From Staphylococcus pseudoxylosus (GTDB lineage Bacteria; Bacillota; Bacilli; Staphylococcales; Staphylococcaceae), in the NCBI RefSeq assembly GCF_003697915.1, contig NZ_RCVN01000003.1:165310-229309 (forward strand): a stretch of 64,000 nt of DNA, written 5' to 3'. The notes below the pieces were generated by a model. That model was given only the letters and a program-made list of their open reading frames with translations, made no database searches and was not told the DNA's origin. Both the position numbers and the translations under genes were made by a program. Shown in pieces: positions 35,351 to 44,500 of this stretch (position 1 is the stretch's first letter; each line of letters opens with the position of its first letter).

Positions 35351-36325
35351 CTAATATTTTTTAATAATTTGCTTTAACTTTGTTATTACTTGTGCTCTTT
35401 CAGGAATTGGAAATACTGGATAAATATGAAACAAGTTATACCCTGGTAAAAATTCATGACTTATATTCTTTTTATTCAACATATTCGAAAGTTTAAGTGC
35501 ATCTGGATATAATGTTTCCTTTGTACCAATGATTAACGTAATATGTCCAAGTCCTTCTAAATCTCCAAACATAGGGGAGATACGCCAATCTGTTAATGGT
35601 AAATCTCCGGACCATAATTCTAAGAAAAACTTACTTCCTTCTCTAGCTAACATCGGATCAATTTTTTCATAAACCGCTGACTCAGGATTAGATAATGTTG
35701 CATCTAATACAGGAGAAATCATGATAATGTTACTTGGCTGAGGTAGTGATTGCATTTTAATATACTGAGCAAACGATAACGCGATTTGCCCACCAGCTGA
35801 ATCTCCCATCACTATAATTTGATGTGGATCTTCTACCTGTCTCACAATACTTTCATATATTTCTTTTAATAATGTAAATGTCTCTTTATAAGTCGCATGT
35901 GGCACTTTTGGATAAATAGGTAAGACAATTTTAGCGTTCAATTCACTTGCAAGTGTATCGATATAATCAAAATGATATTTCAATGGATCTTGAAACCAAG
36001 CACCACCGTGTATATATAACACGACTTGTTGTTGTCTATCAGCTTGATCATTGACCGTATAAACCGTAGACTGTTGGACAGTTGTCGCTTGCACCCTATG
36101 TTTAAAACGATACGCTGTACCATCGTATAGACCCTTTGTTGCTTCTTTCACAGCATCTAAACTTTTTTGCGCATTTTCAACATTTTCAAATGAACTTTTC
36201 GCATTAGTGATTTTTAACATTAATTCATATAAAAAGCTTTTATAACTTCGTTTTTCTCTTACTTTTACGTACAGATATGAAGCAGCAATTGTCACACTGG
36301 ATAATGCAGCTATTTTCTTTATCAC
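35351..36325 (-). CDS. Alpha/beta-hydrolase of the HSL/esterase family
   Basis: A 324-aa protein with an N-terminal hydrophobic segment (residues 1-20) that may anchor or export it. The catalytic features are the oxyanion motif YIHGGAWFQDP, the nucleophile elbow GDSAGGQ, SPVLDAT, and a C-terminal histidine in NLFHIYP. This is the hormone-sensitive lipase-like (acetyl-hydrolase) branch. The start is GTG at 36325 behind GGAGG. The substrate is unknown; short acyl esters are typical. Confidence 0.85.
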   Translation of the reverse strand: MIKKIAALSSVTIAASYLYVKVREKRSYKSFLYELMLKITNAKSSFENVENAQKSLDAVKEATKGLYDGTAYRFKHRVQATTVQQSTVYTVNDQADRQQQVVLYIHGGAWFQDPLKYHFDYIDTLASELNAKIVLPIYPKVPHATYKETFTLLKEIYESIVRQVEDPHQIIVMGDSAGGQIALSFAQYIKMQSLPQPSNIIMISPVLDATLSNPESAVYEKIDPMLAREGSKFFLELWSGDLPLTDWRISPMFGDLEGLGHITLIIGTKETLYPDALKLSNMLNKKNISHEFLPGYNLFHIYPVFPIPERAQVITKLKQIIKKY

Positions 36326-36453
36326 AATTTTTCCTCCCTGCCTATTACATTAATATTGCTATTACATATAGTTTATAACAAACTCAGCAATAATTTTAAC
36401 AAAAGGAACTATATTATTAATTAACTGTGACATTTTTGAAATTCATGAAGACC

Positions 36454-36972
36454 CTACCATATATTGTCAGATTCAGTATGATAAACTTCATTCAACATCA
36501 TAGACATATACAATTCATCAAAAAAATGACCATCCATATAAACAGAACTATGTTTAATCCCTTCAATCTTAAAACCTATCTTTTCATAAAAATTTACAGC
36601 GGGTTTATTAGTAGTAATCACTGTTAATTCCAACCTTCTGAGGCCTTTGCGTTTAGCCCATTTAAAAGTTTCATCAAACATTTGCGTTGCTAAACCTTGT
36701 TGTTGCAAATCACTGATTAATCCAGTAACAATGTAACCAATATGTCTTACCTTTGCTAACGTACTAATATGTACTGATAAATAACCTAAGATTTGGTTAT
36801 TTTCCGACTTAACACCAATATAAAAATTGCGTTTTATGTCATCTATAAAACGTGCTTTATCGAAATTTCTTTCTTCTGGTAAATAGAGCATATATTGGGA
36901 CTCTTCATCAATTTTTCTCATACAATCATAAAGCGCTTCCGCTTCATTTGGACAAATTCTTTCAATTCGCAT
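36454..36972 (-). CDS. GNAT acetyltransferase
   Basis: A 172-aa GNAT protein with the acetyl-CoA loop QQGLATQMFDETFKWA and the typical VNFYEKIGFKIEG strand pair. It resembles the RimI/YhfO-type group; the target is unknown. The start is the ATG at 36972, behind AAGGGGG; an in-frame extension of six codons overlaps that site. Monocistronic. Confidence 0.82.
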   Translation of the reverse strand: MRIERICPNEAEALYDCMRKIDEESQYMLYLPEERNFDKARFIDDIKRNFYIGVKSENNQILGYLSVHISTLAKVRHIGYIVTGLISDLQQQGLATQMFDETFKWAKRKGLRRLELTVITTNKPAVNFYEKIGFKIEGIKHSSVYMDGHFFDELYMSMMLNEVYHTESDNIW

Positions 36973-37090
36973 AAACATCCCCCTTAGCACTATGAATTTT
37001 ACTTATCATACATTATTTAATATAATTATGACAGTTTTTATAAAATTTCCCACTCTTTTATGACGAACAATTTAATTTCTAGAAAAGCAC

Positions 37091-37125
37091 AAAAAAACTG
37101 AGACATAATGAATGTCCCAGCTCTT
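37091..37125 (-). terminator. Terminator of the thioredoxin-like gene
   Basis: CTGAGACAT (37098-37106) and ATGTCCCAG (37112-37120) pair with one mismatch; a run of seven A on the left gives the U-tract on the minus strand. It belongs to the GAGACA/GGGACA hairpin family. Confidence 0.65.
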
Positions 37126-37224
37126 TTATAATTTTTGCTTAATCGATTTCAAACATAGTAGAAGACTCCATAGTAGTTCATATTTTATGAATATAAGCTT
37201 CTATGGAAAAGTGCTTATCAAATT

Positions 37225-37554
37225 TTAGTTATCTAAACTTTGAAACATTAAGTTCAATTGATGTTCAAATTGTTGCATATCAATGAAACGACCTTGACGA
37301 TGCATCTCTTTCCCATCTAGATATATCAAATCTACTGGTACAGTAAAGATAGATAATTCACCTGCTATCTCTTCTAACTCGCTTTGATTAACAATCCCCA
37401 ACGGTACGTTAGGAAAGTCCTTTACTATGTCAGCTATCTGTGGCAATACTGCATGACACACACTACAATTGTCCCTCATAATGTGTATGACAGCCAATGG
37501 ATGTCGAGCTATAAAGTCATGAAATGACTCTATCGTTGTCAATGTTTGTTGCAC
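37225..37554 (-). CDS. Thioredoxin-like protein
   Basis: A 109-aa single thioredoxin fold. The redox pair is CSVC (in MRDNCSVCHAVLPQI, about residues 30-33), a non-standard dithiol in place of CGPC. The cis-proline region is STFTVPVDLIYLDG. It probably reduces disulfides in the cytoplasm; the altered CxxC suggests a specialised partner. The start is GTG, with GGTGGTG upstream. It stands alone between two hydrolase-type genes. Confidence 0.82.
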   Translation of the reverse strand: MQQTLTTIESFHDFIARHPLAVIHIMRDNCSVCHAVLPQIADIVKDFPNVPLGIVNQSELEEIAGELSIFTVPVDLIYLDGKEMHRQGRFIDMQQFEHQLNLMFQSLDN

Positions 37555-37681
37555 GATTGAACACCACCTTTATTTTAATAAATTGAATATCATTATGCCG
37601 TGTTTCTCTATAATGTAGCAAACTTTTTGCTTACCTATCGTACCATTCATGTGCTCATTCAAATGTCTCACTAAGCTAATA

Positions 37682-38086
37682 CTATTCTCGCAATATACTT
37701 TGAAAAACTTCTGGTACCTTTGTCACCTTTTGCTTTTGTAGATCAAAAAAAGTACCATTTTGATGGCCTAAACAATGTACTTTGTCCTCGGACACAATCT
37801 CAAACTCAAATTCCCAACGCAATTTGCTCGCTTTTACAATGTAGCAACGTCCTATTGGTTTATCATGTATCGTTATAGGTGTTTTGTATTCTGCCTCTGT
37901 TTTCATTAATATTGGTGAAATATGTTGATTCATCATATCAGAATAAGGCATATATTGATTTATAAAATCCGTACGTAAATCTTCAAACCACCTGATATAT
38001 ACTATGTTACTTACGATACCCATCGCATCTATATCGTAACCATTCACTTCTATCGCTTTTTCTGACACTAATTTTCTAATGGTCAT
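37682..38086 (-). CDS. Hotdog-fold acyl-CoA thioesterase
   Basis: A 134-aa protein of the 4HBT/YbgC-FadM group. GYDIDAMGIVSNIVYIRWFEDLRTDF gives the family signature with the catalytic aspartate in the first helix region, and the RCYIVKASKLRWEFEFEIVSED strand set follows. It should hydrolyse acyl-CoA thioesters; the acyl chain is unknown. AAGGAG lies upstream of the ATG. Single gene. Confidence 0.85.
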   Translation of the reverse strand: MTIRKLVSEKAIEVNGYDIDAMGIVSNIVYIRWFEDLRTDFINQYMPYSDMMNQHISPILMKTEAEYKTPITIHDKPIGRCYIVKASKLRWEFEFEIVSEDKVHCLGHQNGTFFDLQKQKVTKVPEVFQSILRE

Positions 38087-38227
38087 GATTCATTACGCTC
38101 CTTATATAATTACGTAGAATGCTACAACTCAATATTATAAATATATTAATACGCAATTTCATCAATATAAACTTCATCTGTAATACATTACTTCAATGCC
38201 AATCTAATCATAATGCTTAGGTTATTT

Positions 38228-39211
38228 CTATTTATCCTGTATCATTTCAGGAAGCAATTGTTGCATACGCGTTCTTGTTGCCTGTGTGTAGCCTTGTAAT
38301 CCACCTGTATGAATAAATAAAATATTATTTTGATTATCGTAGCTACCAGCTTTAATTTCTTCTACTAAACCTCTAAAAGCTTTTCCTGTGTAGGTTGGAT
38401 CTAAAATAATCCCTTCTTGTTGGGCAATATCTATATAAAATTGCAATTCTTCATCTGTTGCTTGTCCATAACCAAGACCAATATAATCATCATTGATAGT
38501 TATCGTATCAAATGACGCTATACTATCATCTAAATGAGTTAATATATCAATTATTTTTGTTTTAAATTCATGCGCACTTTGAGTGACTGTGTATCCTGTA
38601 ATGTTTTTATTTAAACCGCGGCTTTTATTACCGTACCAAAGACCAGCATAAGTTCCTCCAGAACCGACGGCTAAATTAATTGAATCGAATTGGACGTCCA
38701 TATCTGTTTCTTGTTCAACAATCTCATTAAAAGCGTTGATATAACCATGTGATCCTATCCAATCAGAAGCGCCTGACGGTATAGCAAATGCCCGTTCCCC
38801 TTGTGTTTCTAATTCAGTTTGTAATGCTTGCATTGCTTCTTCTCTTGAGGCTGATGGCTCAATGATGTGAATATGTGCCCCCAACATAGCATCTAAAAAT
38901 AGATTTCCTTCAAACTCTGCCAAGTTACCTCGAAGTACTAAATGACATGTTATGTTGAATTGTGCACATAATGCAGCGGTCGCTCTTGCGTGATTTGATG
39001 TTATGGCTCCCGTTGTGATTACTGTATCATAGCCATTATCCAAGACATATTGCAAGGTATATTCTAATTTACGCACTTTGTTACCAGAAATCTCAGTTCC
39101 AGTATAGTCATCTCTTTTAATATAAATATTTTTACCTAAAGTCTCACTTAACCGTTCTAATTTATGAATAGGTGTTTTCAAATTAGCTACATTTAATTTG
39201 TTTTGTAACAT
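38228..39211 (-). CDS. D-cysteine desulfhydrase / ACC deaminase-like PLP enzyme
   Basis: A 327-aa fold-type II PLP enzyme. IYIKRDDYTGTEISGNKVRKLEYTL contains the cofactor lysine, GAITSNHARATAALCAQF follows, and VGSGGTYAGLWYG is the phosphate-binding loop. This set is that of the DcyD/ACC deaminase family, which degrades D-cysteine to pyruvate, ammonia and sulfide; ACC deaminase itself is less likely in a staphylococcus. It follows the VOC gene by 29 bases on the same strand and may be the last gene of a three-gene unit. Confidence 0.85.
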   Translation of the reverse strand: MLQNKLNVANLKTPIHKLERLSETLGKNIYIKRDDYTGTEISGNKVRKLEYTLQYVLDNGYDTVITTGAITSNHARATAALCAQFNITCHLVLRGNLAEFEGNLFLDAMLGAHIHIIEPSASREEAMQALQTELETQGERAFAIPSGASDWIGSHGYINAFNEIVEQETDMDVQFDSINLAVGSGGTYAGLWYGNKSRGLNKNITGYTVTQSAHEFKTKIIDILTHLDDSIASFDTITINDDYIGLGYGQATDEELQFYIDIAQQEGIILDPTYTGKAFRGLVEEIKAGSYDNQNNILFIHTGGLQGYTQATRTRMQQLLPEMIQDK

Positions 39212-39240
39212 TTTTCTTTCCTCCCTTTAGTCATATTTGC

Positions 39241-39762
39241 TTATGGCTCTGGTATAAAAACAGTTGCTTCGCTATTTTCCGGGTAATAAAAACCATTAGG
39301 TACTGTTTGTAACTCAATTAAACTCCCCCATGGTGTTTTAATATATACTGTCTGATTACCTGCTGTATCTTCATATCTTGTATTAGCATGTGGCTCAGAT
39401 ACCGGTATACCTCCAGCTTGCTTAACTTGCGCTAGTGCATGATCAAAGTTATCTACATAAAATGAAATATGTGTAAATCCTATATCCTGTAAAAACGTCG
39501 GATTGTTTTGTGTAGCATGTTTAAATTCAAACATCTCTATATTAGGGCCATTATGAAATACCATCATTCTTTTTTTTATAATTACTGCCCCTTCTTCAAT
39601 ATTTAACACTTGTTCAACATGTTTCCCCCCTCGCGGCTCGTCTGCTTTAGTCTGGCTATCATACGCAATTTTACCGTTTAAAGCTTCTTTAAAAAACTGA
39701 GTAGCACGTTCAATGTCAGGAACTGTTAATCCGATATGGTTAATGCCTCTAGTAAGTTTCAT
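39241..39762 (-). CDS. VOC (glyoxalase/dioxygenase superfamily) protein
   Basis: A 173-aa protein with two VOC modules. Potential metal ligands are His in INHIGLTVPD and ITHISFYVDNF-like segments and Glu in NIEMFEF and SLIELQTV. The reaction is unknown; glyoxalase, isomerase and resistance functions all occur in the family. GGGAGG precedes the ATG. It sits between the GNAT gene (21 bases) and the D-cysteine desulfhydrase-like gene (29 bases), so co-transcription is likely. Confidence 0.82.
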   Translation of the reverse strand: MKLTRGINHIGLTVPDIERATQFFKEALNGKIAYDSQTKADEPRGGKHVEQVLNIEEGAVIIKKRMMVFHNGPNIEMFEFKHATQNNPTFLQDIGFTHISFYVDNFDHALAQVKQAGGIPVSEPHANTRYEDTAGNQTVYIKTPWGSLIELQTVPNGFYYPENSEATVFIPEP

Positions 39763-39783
39763 ATACTCCCTCCTGAGAACAAA

Positions 39784-40344
39784 TTATCTTTGTTGTTGTT
39801 CAAATTGCTTTTTAAGTAGGACATATCTGTTCATATCTCTATAATTTTCACCATCAAAGATGTCTTCTACATCTGTTGCTAGAAAAGTAAATCCTGCTTT
39901 TTCAGCCACTTTATTACTGGCTATATTTCTAACATCAGCTTTAATTATGAGTTTGTTAAGAGATAACGTTTCAAACGCAAAGTGACATAAATGATTAACA
40001 CAATTTGTTACTATGTTTTTACCCGTATATCCTTCAGCTATCCAATAACCTACTTCAGCTTTATGATTATTATTATCTATTTTATGTAAATCAACAGTAC
40101 CTATAAGTGTTGTTTCATAGTAAATTAAAAACAATCTCGCTTTATTGTCCGCATGTTGTTGAATCATCATTTTTAAATATGCACGTTCATCTTCAACCGT
40201 CACATCGTCTGTTATAAAATCTAAAAATGGCGCCAAGTGTGTAAAGTTATTTTTTATGGTGCTATATAGTGGTTCCGCCATACTTAATTCTGGTGGTACT
40301 AATGATACTTTCGGCATTACATTCATCGTTGGTTTATATTTCAT
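39784..40344 (-). CDS. GNAT acetyltransferase, RimJ/RimL-like
   Basis: A 186-aa GNAT protein of the ribosomal-protein-serine/alanine acetyltransferase type: VGYWIAEGYTGKNIVTNCVNHLCHFAFE gives the acetyl-CoA loop, and KLIIKADVRNIASNKVAEKAGF the conserved C-terminal motif. Family members acetylate ribosomal protein N-termini, spermidine or small molecules. The start is the ATG at 40344 behind GGGTGAT. It is the first of the GNAT-VOC-DcyD-like group. Confidence 0.82.
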   Translation of the reverse strand: MKYKPTMNVMPKVSLVPPELSMAEPLYSTIKNNFTHLAPFLDFITDDVTVEDERAYLKMMIQQHADNKARLFLIYYETTLIGTVDLHKIDNNNHKAEVGYWIAEGYTGKNIVTNCVNHLCHFAFETLSLNKLIIKADVRNIASNKVAEKAGFTFLATDVEDIFDGENYRDMNRYVLLKKQFEQQQR

Positions 40345-40441
40345 TTTTATCACCCGTTTCTTTCTCTTTTCTTAATTCTAATGATATTTACAATTTCAGA
40401 ATATTTCAACACTTTTATTTTTATGTAAATTCCTGACATGA

Positions 40442-40480
40442 TAAAAAAGCCCAAGACATAATACGATATGTCTCGAGCTC
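40442..40480 (-). terminator. Terminator of ptsG
   Basis: AGACATA (40454-40460) pairs with TATGTCT (40467-40473), extended outward by AGC/GCT with mismatches; the A-run at 40443-40448 gives the U-tract on the minus strand. A member of the GAGACA family. Confidence 0.55.
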
Positions 40481-40504
40481 TCCTTGCTTTGATTTTATAT
40501 TTTA

Positions 40505-42538
40505 TTATTTTTGACTAATTTTCATAATTACTTCATCAATAGATACATTTTTTGCATCGGCTGTTTCAATGGTACGATCTTCTAAATTTGTTACGATTAA
40601 AGGTGTTACGATACTTGGCGCATTAGACTTAATATAGTCTAAATCAACCTTCATAAGTGGTTGACCTTTCTTAATCGTATCTCCAGTATTCACAAGACTT
40701 TCAAAGCCTTCACCATTTAACTTAACTGTATCGATGCCGATATGAATCAATAATTCTATGCCTTGTTCAGATTCTAAGCCAATAGCATGTTTTGTCGGGA
40801 AGATTGTTTTAACGGTTCCATCAAATGGTGCTACAATTTCTCCATCTTCTGGAATAAAACCTACACCATCCCCCATCATTTTTTGAGCAAATACTTGATC
40901 AGGCACTTCTGATAAAGGAATAAGTTGCCCTTTACCCGGAGCATAGATCTCTGTATCTGAGACTTTATTTAATTGAACCGTATTTTCCTCATCTTCTTCA
41001 GTGATTGTAGTCTCACTAGGTTTTGTGATTTCACCTTTCATAATTAAGGACATATCATGTTTGATTTGATCAGATTTAGGTCCAAAGATTGCTTGCATAT
41101 TATTACCTACTTCAAGTACACCTGAAGCACCTAATGCTTTTAATTCTGCAGTATCCACTTTACTTTTATCTGCTACTTCAACACGCAATCTCGTAATACA
41201 TGCATCAAGGTGTTTGATATTTTCTTCTCCACCCATTGCGTTTAAAACATTAAACGGTAATTCGCTTGCAGATGAATTCGAAGCTTGCGCTTGTTTATCT
41301 TCACGACCTGGTGTTTTGTATTTAAATTTAAGGATAAAGTATCGGAATACAAAGTAGTAGATCACTGCGTAGACAAGCCCCACAGGAATGACTAACCACC
41401 ATTGCGTTTTATTAGGTAAGACGCCCAACAAGACATAATCGATAAATCCGCCTGAGAAAGTATAGCCTAAATGTACATCTAGTAAATATAAAGTTAAGAA
41501 AGATAGACCATCAAGTATTGCATGAATTAAAAATAGTAATGGTGCTACAAATAAGAATGAAAATTCTAATGGTTCTGTAATACCTGTTAAGAAAGAAGTT
41601 AAAGCTGCTGATCCCATTAACCCAGCTACTACTTTTTTATTTTCAGGCTTTGCTGTATGATAAATTGCTAAAGCTGCTGCTGGGAGACCAAACATCATAA
41701 CTGGAAATTCTCCTTGCATAAATTTACCAGCAGTTAAATTACTACCTTCTTTAATTTGTTCAATAAAGATACGTTGGTCACCGTGAATTATTTCGCCAGC
41801 TGCATTTTTCCAAGCGCCAAATTCAAACCAAAACGGTGCATGGAAAATATGATGCAAACCAAATGGAATCAACAAACGTTTAATAAATCCAAATAAGAAA
41901 ACTGCGACCCCTGTATTTGAATCTAACAAACCTTCACTAAATGCGTTTAAGCCAGATTGAATACTTGGCCATATTAATGCCATTGGGAACGCTAATACAA
42001 ATGAAGTGGTTGCCATCATAATAGGTACAAAACGTTTACCGGCAAAGAAACCTAAATATGACGGTAGCGAAATGTTATAGAACTTGTTATAACACCATGC
42101 TGCTAATGCCCCAATAATAATACCGCCAAACACGCCTGTTTGTAATGTAGGAATTCCTAAGACACTTGCATAACCACTTGCTGCGTCGTTAACGTTGTCT
42201 GGCGTCACATGTAAAAACGCCCCCATCGTTTTGTTCATAATAACATAGCCGACAAATGCTGCAATTGCTGCAACACCATCTCCACCAGCTAAACCTATCG
42301 CAACACCCAAAGCAAATATCATTGGTAAATTATCAAATATACTACTTCCGGCACCTGCCATCATTTCGGCTACACTTTGCACACCTGCATTTTGAATAAA
42401 TGGCAGGTAGTGTTGTAGTTCCTCACCCTGTATAGCTGTACCTATTGCCAGTAATAGCCCGGCAGCAGGTAAAATAGCGACTGGTAACATTAAAGCTTTA
42501 CCTATACGCTGAAGCTGTCCGAATAGCTTTTTAAACAT
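40505..42538 (-). CDS. ptsG: Glucose-specific PTS permease IICBA
   Basis: The protein imports and phosphorylates glucose. It has 677 aa and three domains: IIC (about residues 1-400, ten or so helices, [16 protein letters not shown] and [10 protein letters not shown] sugar-site motifs), IIB with the phospho-cysteine in [11 protein letters not shown] (about 445), and IIA with the active histidine in [13 protein letters not shown] (about 595). It matches S. aureus PtsG/GlcA nearly end to end as I recall. GAAGGGA precedes the ATG. A promoter with cre, a GlcT-type antiterminator and a terminator lies upstream, pointing to control by both CcpA and GlcT. Confidence 0.95.
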   Translation of the reverse strand: MFKKLFGQLQRIGKALMLPVAILPAAGLLLAIGTAIQGEELQHYLPFIQNAGVQSVAEMMAGAGSSIFDNLPMIFALGVAIGLAGGDGVAAIAAFVGYVIMNKTMGAFLHVTPDNVNDAASGYASVLGIPTLQTGVFGGIIIGALAAWCYNKFYNISLPSYLGFFAGKRFVPIMMATTSFVLAFPMALIWPSIQSGLNAFSEGLLDSNTGVAVFLFGFIKRLLIPFGLHHIFHAPFWFEFGAWKNAAGEIIHGDQRIFIEQIKEGSNLTAGKFMQGEFPVMMFGLPAAALAIYHTAKPENKKVVAGLMGSAALTSFLTGITEPLEFSFLFVAPLLFLIHAILDGLSFLTLYLLDVHLGYTFSGGFIDYVLLGVLPNKTQWWLVIPVGLVYAVIYYFVFRYFILKFKYKTPGREDKQAQASNSSASELPFNVLNAMGGEENIKHLDACITRLRVEVADKSKVDTAELKALGASGVLEVGNNMQAIFGPKSDQIKHDMSLIMKGEITKPSETTITEEDEENTVQLNKVSDTEIYAPGKGQLIPLSEVPDQVFAQKMMGDGVGFIPEDGEIVAPFDGTVKTIFPTKHAIGLESEQGIELLIHIGIDTVKLNGEGFESLVNTGDTIKKGQPLMKVDLDYIKSNAPSIVTPLIVTNLEDRTIETADAKNVSIDEVIMKISQK

Positions 42539-42585
42539 ATAAAAACATCCCTTCCAAAAATATAATTTGATCGCTATTAATGCGC

Positions 42586-42642
42586 AAAAATAGGCATGAG
42601 CAAACAGACTATTCCCTATAGTCTTTCTGTTTGCTCATGCCT
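42586..42642 (-). terminator. Leader terminator (attenuator) of ptsG
   Basis: AGGCATGAGCAAACAG (42592-42607) pairs perfectly with CTGTTTGCTCATGCCT (42627-42642). On the minus strand the stem is followed by UAUUUUUG. It lies about 50 bases before the ptsG ATG, so transcripts stop here unless antitermination occurs. Confidence 0.85.
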
Positions 42643-42660
42643 GCTTAACCAGTAACACGC
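42631..42660 (-). promoter_or_regulatory. RAT antiterminator element for a GlcT-type protein
   Basis: The minus strand reads GCGTGTTACTG, six bases, then CAGGCATGAG. GTTACTG...CAGGCATGAG is, from memory, the conserved core of the ptsG RAT sequences bound by GlcT in Bacillus and Staphylococcus. Its 3' part overlaps the terminator's first arm, so the two folds exclude each other. Binding of unphosphorylated GlcT in glucose would stabilise this fold and allow ptsG transcription. Confidence 0.75.
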
Positions 42661-42683
42661 AAAGTAACGATGTGTTTTTTTAC

Positions 42684-42712
42684 ATTATATAACGCTTTCA
42701 TAAAATATACAA
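42684..42712 (-). promoter_or_regulatory. ptsG promoter with cre-like site
   Basis: On the minus strand TTGTAT (42712-42707) and TATAAT (42689-42684) have a 17-base spacer. The spacer holds ATGAAAGCGTTATAT (42701-42687), one mismatch from the cre consensus WTGNAANCGNWNNCW. The predicted leader is about 140 bases. Confidence 0.7.
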
Positions 42713-42769
42713 TATAAACTTTAAATTTTAATTTATATAAGCATATACAATTGCACTAAATAACTCACG

Positions 42770-44164
42770 TTAATAGCCAACTATAAGTGCAATGGACATA
42801 CCAATACAACAGATAATAACCCAAGCTAAAATAATCTTCCAAGCAAACTTCAACCATTGGGTATAAGTTATTTTACCTACGGCTAAGGCTCCCATCAAAA
42901 TAGCTGAAGTTGGAAATAATACATTACTAATTGCGTCACCGTATTGGAATGCTAACACGGTAATTTGTCTATTAATATCTAACAAATCAGAAATAGGTAC
43001 CATTAAAGGCATTGTAGTCAAGGCTTGACCAGATCCTGAGGGTATAAAGAAATTAAGCATAAACTGTAATATAAACATAGCAATAATGACTAAAGAAGAT
43101 GGTACATCTGCAAGTAACGTTGTCATCCCATGCACAATACTATCAATAACTTGACCATTTTCTAGAATAACAATAATGCCTTTTGCAAATCCAACTATCA
43201 TAGCACCAAACAGTATATCTTTCATTCCATCAATCATTGCATCAAATGTGCCATTTAATCCCAGGCCACCGATGAAACCAGCAAGTAAACCCGCAAGTAT
43301 AAAGTTAGCACTCATTTCATTAAATGACCAACCATACGTAAATATGCCATATACATTTAATATGATGACCATGACTATTAACCCTAAACCAACTGCTTGT
43401 CGTTTTGTAAAACGTTCTGCTTCTATTACACCATTTTCATGACTTTCAACTTGTTCTAATTCGTATACTAAAGATTTAGACATATCGCGTTTTACAGCAC
43501 GCGCATATAACATAACTGAAGTAATTGCAGCAATTAGAATAAATATATAAATCATAGTACGTAGTCCCCACCCCGAAAACATTGGTAATTCTGCCACTGA
43601 TTGTGCTACTCCTACAGTAAAAGGGTTTAACATGCCGCCTATAAAACCACTTGCCGCTCCTAAAATAACCATTGCTGCACCGGTCAGCGCATCATAACCT
43701 AGTGTGCGGGCGATAATAATACCAATAGGAACAAAGATAATCGTTTCTTCTGCTAACCCTATTGAGAAACCTAATATCGAAAAAATAGTCATAGTTAAAG
43801 GGATCATTAGCACTTTGTATGAACCTAGTGTTTGCATCGCTTTATTTACACCATTTTCAAATGCACCAGTTTTATGTACAATCCCAAACGCGCCACCCAC
43901 AAGAAAAATATAAAACACAATTTCTCCACCACTAATAAGCCCTTCTGGTATAGCTCTAAAAATATCAAAGAATGATACACCTTGTTGCTGAACTTGTTCA
44001 TATGAACCTGATATAACTAAAGTCTGTCCATCTTTCTTCTCTCTTGCATACTCACCAGCAGGAATTAAATATGTCAGTATACTAGAAAAGATGATAATAA
44101 AGAGTAACAGTGCATACGTATGCGGTGTTTTAAATTGATTATTTTTAAATATTTTTTTAATCAT
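42770..44164 (-). CDS. YfcC/ArcD-DcuC-type basic amino acid or dicarboxylate permease
   Basis: A 464-aa integral membrane protein with about 12 helices. It opens FKTPHTYALLLFIIIFSSILTYLIPAGEY, the signature of the YfcC family, and contains GFSIGLAEETIIFVPIGI, GAASGFIGGMLNPFTVGVAQ and FFIPSGSGQALTTMPLMVPI. Members are annotated as arginine/ornithine antiporters or C4-dicarboxylate or aminobenzoyl-glutamate transporters; the substrate is open. Its own upstream region follows a terminator, so it is a single-gene unit. Confidence 0.82.
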   Translation of the reverse strand: MIKKIFKNNQFKTPHTYALLLFIIIFSSILTYLIPAGEYAREKKDGQTLVISGSYEQVQQQGVSFFDIFRAIPEGLISGGEIVFYIFLVGGAFGIVHKTGAFENGVNKAMQTLGSYKVLMIPLTMTIFSILGFSIGLAEETIIFVPIGIIIARTLGYDALTGAAMVILGAASGFIGGMLNPFTVGVAQSVAELPMFSGWGLRTMIYIFILIAAITSVMLYARAVKRDMSKSLVYELEQVESHENGVIEAERFTKRQAVGLGLIVMVIILNVYGIFTYGWSFNEMSANFILAGLLAGFIGGLGLNGTFDAMIDGMKDILFGAMIVGFAKGIIVILENGQVIDSIVHGMTTLLADVPSSLVIIAMFILQFMLNFFIPSGSGQALTTMPLMVPISDLLDINRQITVLAFQYGDAISNVLFPTSAILMGALAVGKITYTQWLKFAWKIILAWVIICCIGMSIALIVGY

Positions 44165-44500
44165 TTTTCATCCTCTCCATTTTAACTACACTATGCTATA
44201 AAATAATCAATGCACTATAAGTCCCAAGTGTTATTGATGCATAATGCATGCTTTTCTTATTTTGTCTGAAAATTTAGTTAACTCTATTATTCCATAGTCT
44301 GGGTTTTTATCAATATCTTAATACATAAAAAAAGAGCGAGACACAAACCAAAAGTTACTTTGATTTCGTGTGCTCGCTCTGTAAAGATACTTATTTCGTT
44401 AATCTTTGCCGACTATCTTTTAATAAAATATCTCATCAACTTATATTATTAAGAAATATTTTAAAGCTCTATCTATAGAGACTAACGCCTCATCGTTATT
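44165..44500. other. Spacer between cidC and the YfcC-type gene
   Basis: Contains the cidC terminator at 44326-44382 and, to its left, the AT-rich upstream region of the permease gene. Nothing else is visible. Confidence 0.5.
44326..44382 (-). terminator. Terminator of the cid operon
   Basis: AGAGCGAGACA (44333-44343) pairs with TGTGCTCGCTCT at 44369-44380 with a one-base offset, around a roughly 25-base loop that itself pairs weakly. Seven A before the arm give a U-tract on the minus strand. A GAGACA-family hairpin. Confidence 0.75.
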
